A DNA stretch of 64,000 nt. It comes from JAKVCB01 sp965243695 (GTDB taxonomy: Bacteria; Planctomycetota; Planctomycetia; Pirellulales; Lacipirellulaceae). The translations under genes and the position numbers were made by a program. The notes under the pieces are model-generated. The model saw nothing but the letters and a program-made list of their open reading frames with translations, ran no database searches and was not told where the DNA came from. Below are positions 27,158 to 36,221 of this stretch, one piece after another. Position 1 is the stretch's first letter. Each line of letters opens with the position of its first letter. Location: NCBI GenBank assembly GCA_965243695.1, contig CBDEWC010000045.1, positions 248,001 to 312,000 of the forward strand, given 5' to 3'.

Positions 27158-28738
27158 ATGGGAAAACCAACTGGCTTTAAAGAGTATGACCGAAAGGTTG
27201 TACCGTACCGCGACCCACTGGAGCGGATCACCGATTTTGGCGAGATCTTTATGCTTGCCAACGATGATCACCTGAAGATCCAGGGAGCTCGTTGCATGGA
27301 TTGTGGGGTTCCATTTTGTCAGAGTGGCAGTGGCTGCCCAATTGACAACTTGATTCCGGAATGGAATGACCTGGTTTACCAGGGACGATGGCGCGATGCG
27401 CTGGACCGGCTCCACAAAACCAACAATTTTCCCGAGTTCACCGGTCGCACCTGCCCGGCCCCCTGTGAAGGCGCCTGTGTGCTCGGAATTACGGATCCCC
27501 CGGTCACCATTAAAAACATCGAAAACGCGATCATCGATCGGGGATTTGTCGAAGGCTGGGTCGTTGCCCAGGAGCCCACAAATCGCACTGGCAAGCAAGT
27601 GGCGATTGTTGGCTCGGGGCCCTCGGGCCTGGCAGCAGCAGCCCAATTGAACAAGGTGGGCCACAAGGTAACCGTTTATGAGCGCGCAGACCGGATTGGC
27701 GGGCTCTTGATGTACGGCATCCCCAACATGAAACTGGACAAGGCCGTTGTTCAAAGGCGAGTCGACCTCTTGACGGCTGAAGGCATTGAGTTTGTTACCT
27801 GCGCACACGTCGGAAAAAAGGAAGCGTTCTCTTCAGGACACATGACCCAAATCATGCAAGAACGTGGTTGCCAGATTCAATACATCGATCCGGCACAGTT
27901 GCTCGAAGAAAATGATGCCCTGTTGTTTGCTACCGGGGCCACCCGTCCGTTCGATCCAACCGGGCGTTGCCCAGGACGGGAGTTGGAGGGAATTCACTTC
28001 GCCATGGATTTCCTTACGCGCAACACCAAAAGCCTGCTCGACAACAATCTTAATAACGACGGGGATTACCTATCCGCCGCCGGACTCGATGTCATTGTCA
28101 TCGGTGGGGGTGATACCGGTGCCGACTGCATCGGCACATCGCTCCGCCACGGTTGCAGGAGCATGGTCAATTTTGAGTTGCTCGACAAGCCACCGGAAGA
28201 ACGGGCAACAAATAACCCCTGGCCAGAATGGCCAAGGGTCTATCGTGTCGACTACTCTCATGCTGAAACCGAGGCAAAATTTGGCGATGACCCGCGTCAG
28301 TACGCAATTCTTGCCAAGGAGTTTGTCGACGATGGAAACGGACGCGTTTGCGGTGTGAAAACCGTAAATATCGACTGGTCCAAGCCAACAGAAGGTGGCC
28401 CTCCATGGACGGAAGTCGAAGGTCATGAAAAAATCTGGCCGGCGGATCTTGTGTTACTGGCAACCGGATTTCTGGGGCCGGAAAAGGGGACCAGCGGAAC
28501 ACTCGGACTGGATATGCAAAACCCCCGTGGTAACTGGGAAACGTTCGCCGCCGAACACGGCCAGTTTACAACCAACGTCGAAGGTGTGTTTGCCGCCGGC
28601 GATTGCCGTCGAGGCCAATCCCTGGTCGTCTGGGCCATTAACGAGGGGCGCGGCGCGGCACGTGCCATGGACGAATTTCTGATGGGCGAAAGTACTCTCC
28701 CCGCTTCTGGAGTGACTCAAGGATCCGTAACCGCGTGA
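27158..28738 (+). CDS. gltD: Glutamate synthase (NADPH), small subunit
   Basis: A 526-residue flavoprotein partner of GltB that passes electrons from NADPH through FAD and two [4Fe-4S] clusters. The N-terminal cluster ligands are CMDCGVPFCQSGSGCP and CPAPCEGAC. The FAD-binding GSGPSGLAAAAQLNKVGHKVTVYER and the NADPH-binding VIGGGDTGADCIG dinucleotide folds follow. The C-terminal FAD region is GVFAAGDCRRGQSLVVWAINEGRGAARAMDEFL. Length and order match GltD. It lies 48 bp after gltB, so one operon is likely. Confidence 0.95.
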   Translation: MGKPTGFKEYDRKVVPYRDPLERITDFGEIFMLANDDHLKIQGARCMDCGVPFCQSGSGCPIDNLIPEWNDLVYQGRWRDALDRLHKTNNFPEFTGRTCPAPCEGACVLGITDPPVTIKNIENAIIDRGFVEGWVVAQEPTNRTGKQVAIVGSGPSGLAAAAQLNKVGHKVTVYERADRIGGLLMYGIPNMKLDKAVVQRRVDLLTAEGIEFVTCAHVGKKEAFSSGHMTQIMQERGCQIQYIDPAQLLEENDALLFATGATRPFDPTGRCPGRELEGIHFAMDFLTRNTKSLLDNNLNNDGDYLSAAGLDVIVIGGGDTGADCIGTSLRHGCRSMVNFELLDKPPEERATNNPWPEWPRVYRVDYSHAETEAKFGDDPRQYAILAKEFVDDGNGRVCGVKTVNIDWSKPTEGGPPWTEVEGHEKIWPADLVLLATGFLGPEKGTSGTLGLDMQNPRGNWETFAAEHGQFTTNVEGVFAAGDCRRGQSLVVWAINEGRGAARAMDEFLMGESTLPASGVTQGSVTA

Positions 28739-28800
28739 TTTGCGCTGCAAAACATTTCAGGCACACAAATCACACACTTTTGGCTGGCACCATTCAAAAT

Positions 28801-29466
28801 ATGACTCGCTGGGCAGTCCTTTTCGACGTCGACGGAGTCCTGGTGAACTCGTACCAGGCACATTTTGCCAGTTGGGTAGCGCTGTTTGCGGAACTCGGAC
28901 ACAAATACTCTGAGGAAGAGTTCCGCGCAGGCTTTGGGCGGACAAGCGCAGAAATCCTCCACGAATGGTCCCAGGCCCACCATGCCGGTTTTGACGTTGG
29001 GAAGATTGGTGAACTCGACGATCGTAAAGAAAAACATTATCGCGATACAATCTGCCAGAATTTTCTCCCGATCGATGGCGCCACCGAACTCATTGATGCG
29101 CTGCACGAAGCCAACTGCCTGCTCGGCATTGGCTCATCAGGTCCACCTGAGAATGTTCAAGTCGTCATCGAACGGCTCGACCGGGCTGAACGTTTTGGGG
29201 CCGTCATCAGCAGGGCGGATGTCCAACGGGGAAAACCCGATCCTGAAGTATTCCTGCTCGGAGCGCAGCGGCTCAACATCAATCCCAGCCGCTGCATCGT
29301 GATTGAAGATGCCTCTGCGGGAATTTCAGCTGCCAATGCGGCCGGCATGGCCAGCATCGGCCTGACCGGCACAACGACTCGTCAGCGACTTGCTGCTGCA
29401 AACCTCGTGGTCGATAGCTTGCGCGAACTCACGCCGCAGAAAATCGTCAGTCTTCTCGAAGACTGA
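28801..29466 (+). CDS. HAD-superfamily phosphatase/phosphomutase (beta-phosphoglucomutase-like)
   Basis: A 221-residue protein starting at ATG 28801. Motif I is FDVDGVLVNSY (Asp9 nucleophile, Asp11), motif II is GSSGPP, motif III includes RGKPDPEVFLL (the catalytic Lys), and motif IV is VIEDASAGISAA. The cap-domain placement after motif I (residues 15-80) and the RGKPDPE spacing match the beta-phosphoglucomutase/PGP subgroup. Substrate cannot be told. It follows gltD by 62 bp and may be co-transcribed. Confidence 0.82.
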   Translation: MTRWAVLFDVDGVLVNSYQAHFASWVALFAELGHKYSEEEFRAGFGRTSAEILHEWSQAHHAGFDVGKIGELDDRKEKHYRDTICQNFLPIDGATELIDALHEANCLLGIGSSGPPENVQVVIERLDRAERFGAVISRADVQRGKPDPEVFLLGAQRLNINPSRCIVIEDASAGISAANAAGMASIGLTGTTTRQRLAAANLVVDSLRELTPQKIVSLLED

Positions 29467-29487
29467 CTTCAACCTTATGGTACCCAC

Positions 29488-30369
29488 CTACGGCTTGGAA
29501 GGAAGAAGTACCGACCGCGCTGGATTCCCTTTTTGATCCACGGCTTGAGGAACGGGGATTTCTTCAACTGGCGGAAGGGGGCCGTTGAGTTGCAATAATG
29601 GCCTCTCGTCGGTGGGAGATGATTCTTCCCAGGCAAGAAATTCTCGTAACAACTTGCGTGTCTTCTCAAAAGCTGGCGCCCGTGTCACAACTCGATATTG
29701 TGGGTCACGGTTCACTCGATCATAGCGGATCAGAGCGGCACGAAGTTCGGCCATGCCCTCGTCACTTAGTAACCATGCGATCGCATCACCTTCAACGATC
29801 TGATCGAATGGCAAACGCAAATATTGTTGCCAGCGACCTGCTGTCGTAAGACGTCCGAGTTGTCGCTGCAATTCTTGATAGGCCCGCTCCAACCGCACGC
29901 CAGGTGTGTCGACAAGCTTTTGAGTCGTCGTTATTTCGGAAATACCTCCCGGTGGTAATTGAGGGGCCAGAGCCGGCTCTACCACCACGTCAAATGGCAC
30001 TTTCTGCGAAACGACACCCCGATGAGGAATTGGCGGTACGGGGAGTACGGCGGGTCGCCCCTTGCGGAGATCCTCGTAGTAATTTTCGAGCCGCTCGTAG
30101 TAATTAGCAAGCACTGGATCCCGATCGTCGTAGAAGTCTTCAAGATCGTCGTAGTACTCTTCTAACGCCTTGAGTTCACGCCATTGGGGCGATCTCTTGA
30201 ATCGCCGCTGAACCAACATGTGACGGGGCCGACTTGCGGTAGGCTCCCCAACCAGATGGATATCGGCAGCCAAGACCACTTCAGCGGCCCTCATGACCGG
30301 GGGAAAGCGCAACCCCAATAGAATCATCGCCGTCAACCAAACGACCACTGATTTTCGATGCCCGGCCAT
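29488..30369 (-). CDS. Exported protein with a Tyr/Asp/Glu-rich repeat, unknown function
   Basis: I start at ATG 30369 (293 residues), which gives a signal peptide of about 28 residues (VWLTAMILLGL core, AEV-type cleavage). Residues 65-100 are strikingly rich in Tyr, Asp and Glu (EEYYDDLEDFYDDRD, NYYERLENYYEDL), likely an amphipathic helix or metal-binding acidic patch. The second half is helical, with no motif I can name. It converges with the HAD gene (21 bp between stops). Candidate envelope protein; no function assigned. Confidence 0.6.
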   Translation of the reverse strand: MAGHRKSVVVWLTAMILLGLRFPPVMRAAEVVLAADIHLVGEPTASRPRHMLVQRRFKRSPQWRELKALEEYYDDLEDFYDDRDPVLANYYERLENYYEDLRKGRPAVLPVPPIPHRGVVSQKVPFDVVVEPALAPQLPPGGISEITTTQKLVDTPGVRLERAYQELQRQLGRLTTAGRWQQYLRLPFDQIVEGDAIAWLLSDEGMAELRAALIRYDRVNRDPQYRVVTRAPAFEKTRKLLREFLAWEESSPTDERPLLQLNGPLPPVEEIPVPQAVDQKGNPARSVLLPSKP

Positions 30370-30491
30370 TCCGCTTGTTCCTTGTGACACAATGAGTGTT
30401 GCATGCAATCGTACTGGCGCAAACCAGACCGAACTCCCACCTTCGATTTTACTGCCCTACTCGGTGGAAGGACAGCTGGCAGTTCGACTGG

Positions 30492-30935
30492 TCAGATCCA
30501 ACGACGTACCTGTTTTAAGTAATCGTGGTAAATCGGTCCAAACCGATTTGCAAGCCTTGCCTCTTCTGGCTTAATAAAGGCGTGGTGCAGAATGACTGCA
30601 AACAGGGGGGGAGCCAACCAGGGAGTCACCCTGCCGGTGAGGATGACACAGCCAACAAGAATCAAAAGCATGCCCAGATACATTGGATTGCGCGAGTATT
30701 CGTAAGGTCCCGCAGTCACCAGATGGGCTGATTCGCCGAACGGGTCACTCGTGGTTCCTTGACGATGAAAACTACGTAAGGATACGAAAAGGAGACCCAG
30801 TCCAATGACAATTGGCAGCACTCCTCCATAGGTTTGTGGGGTGTGCCAAAGTTGCGGTCCCGGCCAATATTTTTGCAGCAAGAACAGCAGGATAATGGCC
30901 AAGACCATAATGGTTGGTGGTTTGATGCGGAACAT
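30492..30935 (-). CDS. Isoprenylcysteine carboxyl methyltransferase (ICMT)/PEMT-like membrane methyltransferase
   Basis: A 147-residue integral membrane protein from ATG 30935; TTG 30962 would add 9 residues. Three or four membrane segments are visible (IMVLAIILLFLL, LPIVIGLGLLFVSL, LILVGCVIL, LAPPLFAVILHHAF). The family signature is TAGPYEYSRNPMYLG, followed by EEARLANRFGPIYHDYLKQVRRWI at the C-terminus. This matches ICMT/PEMT-like SAM-dependent methyltransferases, which act on lipids or lipidated thiols. Substrate unknown. The 211 bp between this gene and acuI shows nothing obvious. Confidence 0.8.
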   Translation of the reverse strand: MFRIKPPTIMVLAIILLFLLQKYWPGPQLWHTPQTYGGVLPIVIGLGLLFVSLRSFHRQGTTSDPFGESAHLVTAGPYEYSRNPMYLGMLLILVGCVILTGRVTPWLAPPLFAVILHHAFIKPEEARLANRFGPIYHDYLKQVRRWI

Positions 30936-31173
30936 GGGAAACAACTCCACCGCGCGGTTCAAATCGGGTCACACCAAGAGCCCAAAAGTGGGCTACGGGT
31001 GTTGAACTCTTGTGGAACGCTCACCGGTACAAAGATGGCCGTTCGCTTTGACAGAACCACACAGTCAAACATGAATGCTCATCGAAAAACAACTGTACTT
31101 CTGCCCAACATAGACCGACACCGCATGCTTTCCAAGGCCGCAGTGTGCATTCTTTTTATGGGCATGACCACGC

Positions 31174-32199
31174 TTAGAGGCCATCGGTGGGCCGCACAAT
31201 GGTTCGACTCGCAGCCCGACCGGCCAAAAGGTCCTCCATCACCTGGGGTACTTCTGCCAGTGTTATTTCCTGGGCCAACGCATCAAGTTGCTCAGGCTTC
31301 CAGTCTCCGGAGAGCTTATCCCAAATCTCCAACCGCGATTCACGGGGGCACTTGGCCGAATCGATTCCCACCAGTGAAACACCGCGGAGAATAAACGGAT
31401 AGACGGTCAGGGAAAGTTGATCACCACCTACGAGGCCACAGGCTGTCACACAACCGCGGTATTGGACACTGCGAACAAGGGTGGCGAGGGTTTTTCCTCC
31501 CACGGTATCAACTGCAGCAACCCAACGAGCCTTGAGCAACGGTCGGTCGGAATCGTCGAGCACATCGGTACGGTCGAGGATGGTACTCGCACCCAGCTTG
31601 CGAAGCCACTCGTGACGTTCTCGTTTTCCCGTCACTGCCGCAACGCGAAAACCACATCGGGCTAGTATGGCCACGGCCAGGCAGCCAACACCACCCGAGG
31701 CACCCGTGACGACAACCTCCCCCTCGCCGGGATCGATGTTGCGGTCACCAATTGCGGTCACGCATTGAGCAGCCGTAAAACCGGCCGTTCCTAAAATCAT
31801 ACTTTCCCGCAACGTAAGTTTCTGGGGCAGCGGTACCACCCAGTCGGCCGGAACCCGTACAAACCGAGCGAGACCGCCCCAAGCAGGAGCCCCCAACTCA
31901 TAACCCGTTACCAAAACCTGGTCTCCCGGCTTGAACCCAGCCGAACCGCTCTCCACAACCGTACCAGCACAATCGACGCCAGGGAGATGGGGAAATCGGC
32001 GCACGACCCCCGGATGTCCCTGAGACGCCAGGGCATCTTTGTAGTTGAGTGACGAATAGGCAACCTCGATCAGTACATCGCCGTCGGGGAGTTGATCGAG
32101 CGTAATCGTTTCAACCTGTGCAGTGATTAATCCCTGGTCGTCCTGACGGACAAGGTAACAGGGAAACGACCGAGGCAGAGAATTTGAATCCACCGGCAT
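31174..32199 (-). CDS. acuI: Acrylyl-CoA reductase-like MDR oxidoreductase (YhdH/AcuI family)
   Basis: A 341-residue zinc-free medium-chain dehydrogenase/reductase. Family signatures: SSLNYKDALASQG at residues 50-62, PGVDCAGTVVESG at 74-86, and VTGASGGVGCLAVAILARCGFRVAAVTGK as the NADPH-binding fold. The C-terminal RGVSLVGIDSAKCPR is YhdH-typical. AcuI reduces acryloyl-CoA to propionyl-CoA, or detoxifies quinone-like enals. It begins 3 bp after the phhB stop on the same strand, so the two are co-transcribed. The gene symbol is by family resemblance. Confidence 0.85.
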   Translation of the reverse strand: MPVDSNSLPRSFPCYLVRQDDQGLITAQVETITLDQLPDGDVLIEVAYSSLNYKDALASQGHPGVVRRFPHLPGVDCAGTVVESGSAGFKPGDQVLVTGYELGAPAWGGLARFVRVPADWVVPLPQKLTLRESMILGTAGFTAAQCVTAIGDRNIDPGEGEVVVTGASGGVGCLAVAILARCGFRVAAVTGKRERHEWLRKLGASTILDRTDVLDDSDRPLLKARWVAAVDTVGGKTLATLVRSVQYRGCVTACGLVGGDQLSLTVYPFILRGVSLVGIDSAKCPRESRLEIWDKLSGDWKPEQLDALAQEITLAEVPQVMEDLLAGRAASRTIVRPTDGL

Positions 32200-32202
32200 A
32201 TC

Positions 32203-32565
32203 CTACGATTGGAGTTCCATAGGCAACTGATCAATTTTAGCTGCTAGGATGAAATCATTCTCCGAAAGGCCTCCAATGGCATGCGTCCACAACTCGACCG
32301 AAATGTTTCGGTAACCTTCTATATGTAGATCAGGATGATGTCCATCGTCCTCGGCGACCTGGGCACAGCGGTTGAAGAAGTCCATCCCAGCCAGAAAGTT
32401 CTTGACCTTCCAGTCTTTCCGGATTCGCTTGCCTTCATGGGTGAGATACCACCCCTCTAACTCACCGAGTTGGCTTTCTGACTCGTGCAGCGTGCAGGGT
32501 TCAACACCGCCTTCACAAGGCAGGCATTTTTTGGTGGTTAACTCACTGACAGATTGGGTTTGCAT
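32203..32565 (-). CDS. phhB: Pterin-4a-carbinolamine dehydratase
   Basis: A 120-residue protein. The family core EDDGHHPDLHIEGYRNISVELWTHAIGGLSENDFILAAKIDQL is present, including the active-site EDDGHHPD. It dehydrates 4a-hydroxytetrahydropterin to recycle the cofactor of aromatic amino-acid hydroxylases; DCoH-like proteins also occur without such an enzyme. The start is supported by AGGAG about 8 nt before the ATG on the minus strand. No phenylalanine hydroxylase gene is nearby. It is the first gene of the phhB-acuI pair. Confidence 0.88.
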   Translation of the reverse strand: MQTQSVSELTTKKCLPCEGGVEPCTLHESESQLGELEGWYLTHEGKRIRKDWKVKNFLAGMDFFNRCAQVAEDDGHHPDLHIEGYRNISVELWTHAIGGLSENDFILAAKIDQLPMELQS

Positions 32566-32843
32566 GGATATTCTCCTCAGGCAAATGGTAAATACCGGGC
32601 AATTTGAGGCGTGCTGTCAAGCTGTGCGGGCTGAGTCACAAAAGCCAAGCCGGAACGCACGCGTGGTTAAGGCTGTTTTCTCTTCTGATTATCGCTTGTC
32701 TCTGTTGTATGACAACCGGCTACGGTATACTTAAAATTCCTATTAACAGCAGGTGGTTTGATCTGCCTGATTACCCTTGCCGCTGAGCCGTCAGCATTCG
32801 ATGTGCTGGGCCTACCGGCAGCTTATTTTTACCCTTGTCGATT

Positions 32844-33887
32844 ATGCCAAAATACGTCGTTCGCCACGGCGTGATGCGTAACCTGGGCGTGTTCTCCACG
32901 CGCGGGCACGCTCTCTTCTCGCGCGGCCATCAGGTCATTGCGCGAACCCACCGAGGCTTGGAAATGGGGGAGGTTCTCTGTGAAGCAACGGAGGCGGCAC
33001 TTGCGGGGTTGAACAAACCCAAATATGGGCAAATCCTGCGGAAAGTATCTGAAGATGACGATCGCGAGTTCCGCAAGCTCCACGAACAAGAACGACGCGA
33101 GTACGAAATTTGCGCCGAGCGAATCAAGGAACTCGATCTGATCATGCGATTGGTTGACGTCGAACATCTCTACGGCGGTGAGCGTATTGTGGTGTATTAC
33201 TTGGCGGATGGGCGCATCGACTTTCGTGATCTGGTCAAATTGCTTGCTAAAGAGTTTCAAACTCGTATCGAAATGCGTCAGATCGGCGTGCGAGATGAAG
33301 CCAAGCTACTGGCCGATTACGGGGACTGTGGAAAACTAGTCTGCTGCAACACCCACCTTTCGGAAATGCCACCTGTTTCGATGCGGATGGCTAAATTGCA
33401 GAAGGCCACCCTCGACCCGAGTAAAATCTCGGGCCGTTGCGGACGCCTGAAATGCTGTTTACGATATGAGTACGAGACCTACCAGGAGCTACAGAAAGAG
33501 CTGCCACCGATCGGGACAGACATCATCACGAACCAGGGTCGAGCCAAAGTCCTGGCCCACGAAATCCTCGCCAGCCAGTTGATGATTCAAACTGAAGACA
33601 TGCGGCGAATTGTCATCGAAGCAGACGACGTGCTCACCGTATTAGGAAAACCCCAATCAGCACCAAAACAGGATCAAAATAACCAAACCGACAAAGCAGC
33701 AAAGCCCTCCCAGGTTGAGAAAACCGATTCTGCCGCGACGGGAACTCTCCAAGGTACCGAAGCTACGGAATCTTCTGCCAAGGACTCTGCTTCAGACGTT
33801 ACCCAAACCACGCATACCCGCTCAAAAAACGCGACTACAGGCCACTCTTCCGAAAACCCCAAGGAAGATAACACGGAAGCGGATTAA
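32844..33887 (+). CDS. PSP1-domain protein (RicT/YaaT family)
   Basis: A 347-residue protein from ATG 32844. The PSP1 core is residues 100-240 with conserved Cys motifs: CGKLVCCN, and GRCGRLKCCLRYEYETY near residues 190-215. In Bacillus, RicT (YaaT) forms a Cys-rich complex, with [4Fe-4S] clusters, that affects RNase Y and RNA maturation. Here the C-terminal 80 residues are a low-complexity Ser/Thr/Lys/Asp-rich tail, unlike RicT. It is probably RNA-linked; the exact role in planctomycetes is unknown. A TTG at 32835 is an alternative start. Confidence 0.85.
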   Translation: MPKYVVRHGVMRNLGVFSTRGHALFSRGHQVIARTHRGLEMGEVLCEATEAALAGLNKPKYGQILRKVSEDDDREFRKLHEQERREYEICAERIKELDLIMRLVDVEHLYGGERIVVYYLADGRIDFRDLVKLLAKEFQTRIEMRQIGVRDEAKLLADYGDCGKLVCCNTHLSEMPPVSMRMAKLQKATLDPSKISGRCGRLKCCLRYEYETYQELQKELPPIGTDIITNQGRAKVLAHEILASQLMIQTEDMRRIVIEADDVLTVLGKPQSAPKQDQNNQTDKAAKPSQVEKTDSAATGTLQGTEATESSAKDSASDVTQTTHTRSKNATTGHSSENPKEDNTEAD

Positions 33888-33889
33888 CT

Positions 33890-33917
33890 GGTCCAAGAGC
33901 GGTCCAGAAACGGTCCA
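33890..33917. repeat. Three GGTCCA boxes at an 11-bp period
   Basis: GGTCCA occurs at 33890-33895, 33901-33906 and 33912-33917, an exact 11-bp period (about one helical turn). The array begins 3 bp after the PSP1 stop and about 110 bp before the next start. It may be a protein-binding array or chance. Confidence 0.5.
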
Positions 33918-33934
33918 GGAACCTTGAAAACAAG

Positions 33935-33980
33935 TTGTGGGGGGGGAGTACCCTTACCACCACACCCCCCAAACATTTTA
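33935..33980 (+). terminator. Candidate terminator after the PSP1 gene
   Basis: A G-run (33939-33946, flanked by TTGT) faces a C-run (33965-33970, followed by AA) across a 14- to 18-nt loop. The stem can form with a bulge. ACATTTTA follows, a short U-rich end. Start choice for the stem is ambiguous. Confidence 0.4.
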
Positions 33981-34026
33981 ACCCTTCCTTGTTGCGTTAT
34001 CTGGCGCAAGTAATCAAAATAAATAC

Positions 34027-34470
34027 ATGGTTGATCCTCAACATCCAATTGCCGACCTACTGGCCCGCGATCGTCGCTATAAATTTGACGCCTATGCGTT
34101 TGTGTTTGACGCGCTTCGCTATGCCCAGGAAAAGCTGGAAATGGGTTCTGATGACCTCTCCGCAGATAAAGAAGAGGATCCACACGACAAACCCGAGCAG
34201 CACATTACCGGGCAGGAACTCTGTGAAGCAATTCGTTGCTATGCACTTGAGCAGTATGGGCTCATGGCCAAGGGAGTCTTGAATTACTGGGGTATCCGTT
34301 CGACGGGCGACATCGGCGAAATTGTATTCAATTTAATCGAAATAGGCCAAATGCGCAAAACGCCTGAAGACCGCCGGGAAGATTTTGACGATGTCTTTGA
34401 TTTCGTCGAAGGGCTCCAGGACAGTTTTCAAATTGGGTTGCCTGATTCAAGCGGAGAACGCAGCTCTTGA
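34027..34470 (+). CDS. Minf_1886-family conserved protein (TIGR04138)
   Basis: A 147-residue soluble protein matching the Planctomycetes/Verrucomicrobia family usually annotated Minf_1886. Recognisable parts are RYKFDAYAFVFDALRYAQEKLE near the N-terminus, HITGQELCEAIRCYALEQYGLMAKGVLNYWGIRSTGDIGEIVFNLIEIGQMRKTPED in the middle, and an acidic FDDVFDFVEG. Function is unknown. This family is a good taxonomic marker. The small membrane protein that follows overlaps its stop by 4 bp. Confidence 0.85.
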   Translation: MVDPQHPIADLLARDRRYKFDAYAFVFDALRYAQEKLEMGSDDLSADKEEDPHDKPEQHITGQELCEAIRCYALEQYGLMAKGVLNYWGIRSTGDIGEIVFNLIEIGQMRKTPEDRREDFDDVFDFVEGLQDSFQIGLPDSSGERSS

Positions 34471-34697
34471 AAGAGTCCGTGCCGAAGGTGTCGCCTCAGA
34501 GAAACCGGAAAAAGAACGGGCAACGCCACCAATCAAACCGACCCGACGCCTCCGGGACGGTTAAGGCCAGGCTCGGTTCTGAGAGGTTTCGCGTCCCACC
34601 GAATCCGCCCCGCCGCAACTCTCTGCAGCTGGCAACCTCGGCAGTGCTGGTGACCGCCTGGCTGGCCTTTTTACTTTGGACTACCATCGTCCGTTAA
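34467..34697 (+). CDS. Small basic single-pass membrane protein, unknown
   Basis: A 76-residue frame starting at TTG 34467, overlapping the stop of the preceding gene (TTGA), a hallmark of translational coupling. The first 55 residues are strongly basic and Pro/Asn-rich; residues 56-73 (ATSAVLVTAWLAFLLWT) form one membrane segment. This positive-inside topology suggests the basic part is cytoplasmic. No named family. The reading frame is short, so confidence is limited. Confidence 0.45.
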   Translation: MKESVPKVSPQRNRKKNGQRHQSNRPDASGTVKARLGSERFRVPPNPPRRNSLQLATSAVLVTAWLAFLLWTTIVR

Positions 34698-35060
34698 TTC
34701 ATAATCCATCTTGTCGTCCCCGAACCATTGCGGCACAGATAAAAACCGTCTCTTCACTCCTGAATCTTCAGCCGCAAGGCAAAGAACCATAAGACGGAGC
34801 CATCGTTATCTGCCACCCGTGCGGCACCGACTCCAGAACGGCGACCGTTTGGCATAACCTGATACCTGTTTTTTCTGCCAGACTGTCCTGAACAACCACA
34901 AATTTCGCCCGAAAAGGACCGTGCAAACTGGAATTTCACAACCAGGGCTGGAGTTTGTCGGAAGGCATGTCTCCAATCACTTCCACTTGCCGCGACTTGC
35001 CCATGACGTAAGATTCTATAGGACCTCTAGCTAGTACCCCCATCTTAAGGGAAGCCTGTA
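34698..35060. other. 363-bp gap before the toroid protein gene
   Basis: No gene I can support. It holds a perfect short dyad AACGG-CGA-CCGTT (34837-34849) and TTGCGG/CCGCAA arms about 50 bp apart. An AAGGGAAG Shine-Dalgarno lies just before the next ATG. Nothing else stands out. Confidence 0.3.
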
Positions 35061-36221
35061 ATGCAATCCCTCCCCCTACACGTGGCGATTTGGTTTTTAA
35101 ACGCTGCGATACCATTGATCGTCTATGACAACATTGCCATAGCAAAAGAAGCTCCCAGCGACTCGTCCGTTGGGCCAACACCAGAATTATATCAGCAGAT
35201 GGCTGGCCAGGGCATTCGCTACCTGAGAGGAACCCAGTCGGACGACGGATCGTGGAGTCACCATGCCGGTCCTGCAGTAACCGCCCTGGTTGCGACCGCC
35301 TTGATTCGACATGGCCGCTCCGTCGATGACCCCATGCTGGCAAAAGCGCTGGGTTACCTCGAAAACCATGTTCGTGATGACGGTGGTATTTACCAACGTG
35401 GCACGCGATACCGAAACTACGAAACCTGCCTGGCAATCGTCTCTCTGAGCGAGGCAAACATTGACGGTCGTTACGACCAAATTTTGCAGCAAGCCGATCA
35501 CTTCGTGGGAGAACTTCAGTGGGATGAAGGCGAGGGGCATGAACGTTCCAGTCTTAGTTACGGTGGGTTCGGTTATGGAAAACATAATCGACCCGACATG
35601 TCAAATACGCAGATCTCCCTGGATGCTTTTCGCGCATTAGGAAAAGGGGCGGGTGATCCCCGCGTCGAAAAAGCACTGCTCTTCATTTCTCGATGTCAAA
35701 ATCTGGAAAGTGCTCACAATACAACTCCCTTTGCTACCAAAGTTGAAGACGGCGGTTTTTACTACACAGTCGCTGCCGGAGGATCAAGCCAGGCAGGTGA
35801 AACTCCTAACGGTGGGCTACGTAGTTATGGCTCAATGACCTATGCGGGACTCAAGAGCATGATCTATGCGGGTGTTTCGAGTGATGACCCCCGTGTTACA
35901 GCTGCGTATCAATGGATCCAGGCACATTACACACTGGCAGAAAACCCCGGAATGGGAGCAGCTGGCCTCTATTATTACTATCACACTTTTGCCAAAGCGC
36001 TTGATACCATCGGCACCAACATGGTCGAAGATACCGACGGCTCGATGCATGATTGGCGGCGGGAGCTCGCTAAAGTATTGGCCAAAGAACAACATGCCGA
36101 CGGCAGTTGGACCAATCCAACCACGCGTTGGCTGGAGGGCGATCCCCATCTCGTAACCGCCTACGCTCTTTTGGCACTCGACTACTGCCGTCCCCAACCA
36201 AAGCCGCAACCTAACCCATAA
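35061..36221 (+). CDS. Secreted alpha-alpha toroid protein of the squalene-cyclase/prenyltransferase repeat class
   Basis: A 386-residue protein from ATG 35061 with a good Shine-Dalgarno (AAGGGAAG). The first 30 residues are a signal peptide or anchor. The rest is the repeated helical pattern of terpene cyclases: GIRYLRGTQSDDGSWS, ALGYLENHVRDDGGIYQRGT, VEKALLFISRCQN, AKVLAKEQHADGSWTNP. Each resembles a QW-type repeat (QxxDGxW). I see no DxDD catalytic motif of squalene-hopene cyclases. It may be a toroid protein of unknown activity rather than a cyclase. Common in planctomycetes. Confidence 0.75.
   Translation: MQSLPLHVAIWFLNAAIPLIVYDNIAIAKEAPSDSSVGPTPELYQQMAGQGIRYLRGTQSDDGSWSHHAGPAVTALVATALIRHGRSVDDPMLAKALGYLENHVRDDGGIYQRGTRYRNYETCLAIVSLSEANIDGRYDQILQQADHFVGELQWDEGEGHERSSLSYGGFGYGKHNRPDMSNTQISLDAFRALGKGAGDPRVEKALLFISRCQNLESAHNTTPFATKVEDGGFYYTVAAGGSSQAGETPNGGLRSYGSMTYAGLKSMIYAGVSSDDPRVTAAYQWIQAHYTLAENPGMGAAGLYYYYHTFAKALDTIGTNMVEDTDGSMHDWRRELAKVLAKEQHADGSWTNPTTRWLEGDPHLVTAYALLALDYCRPQPKPQPNP

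Noticed and set aside
34754..34939. Small minus-strand frame in the 34698-35060 gap
   Set aside because: No motif, no Shine-Dalgarno and no coupling to neighbours.
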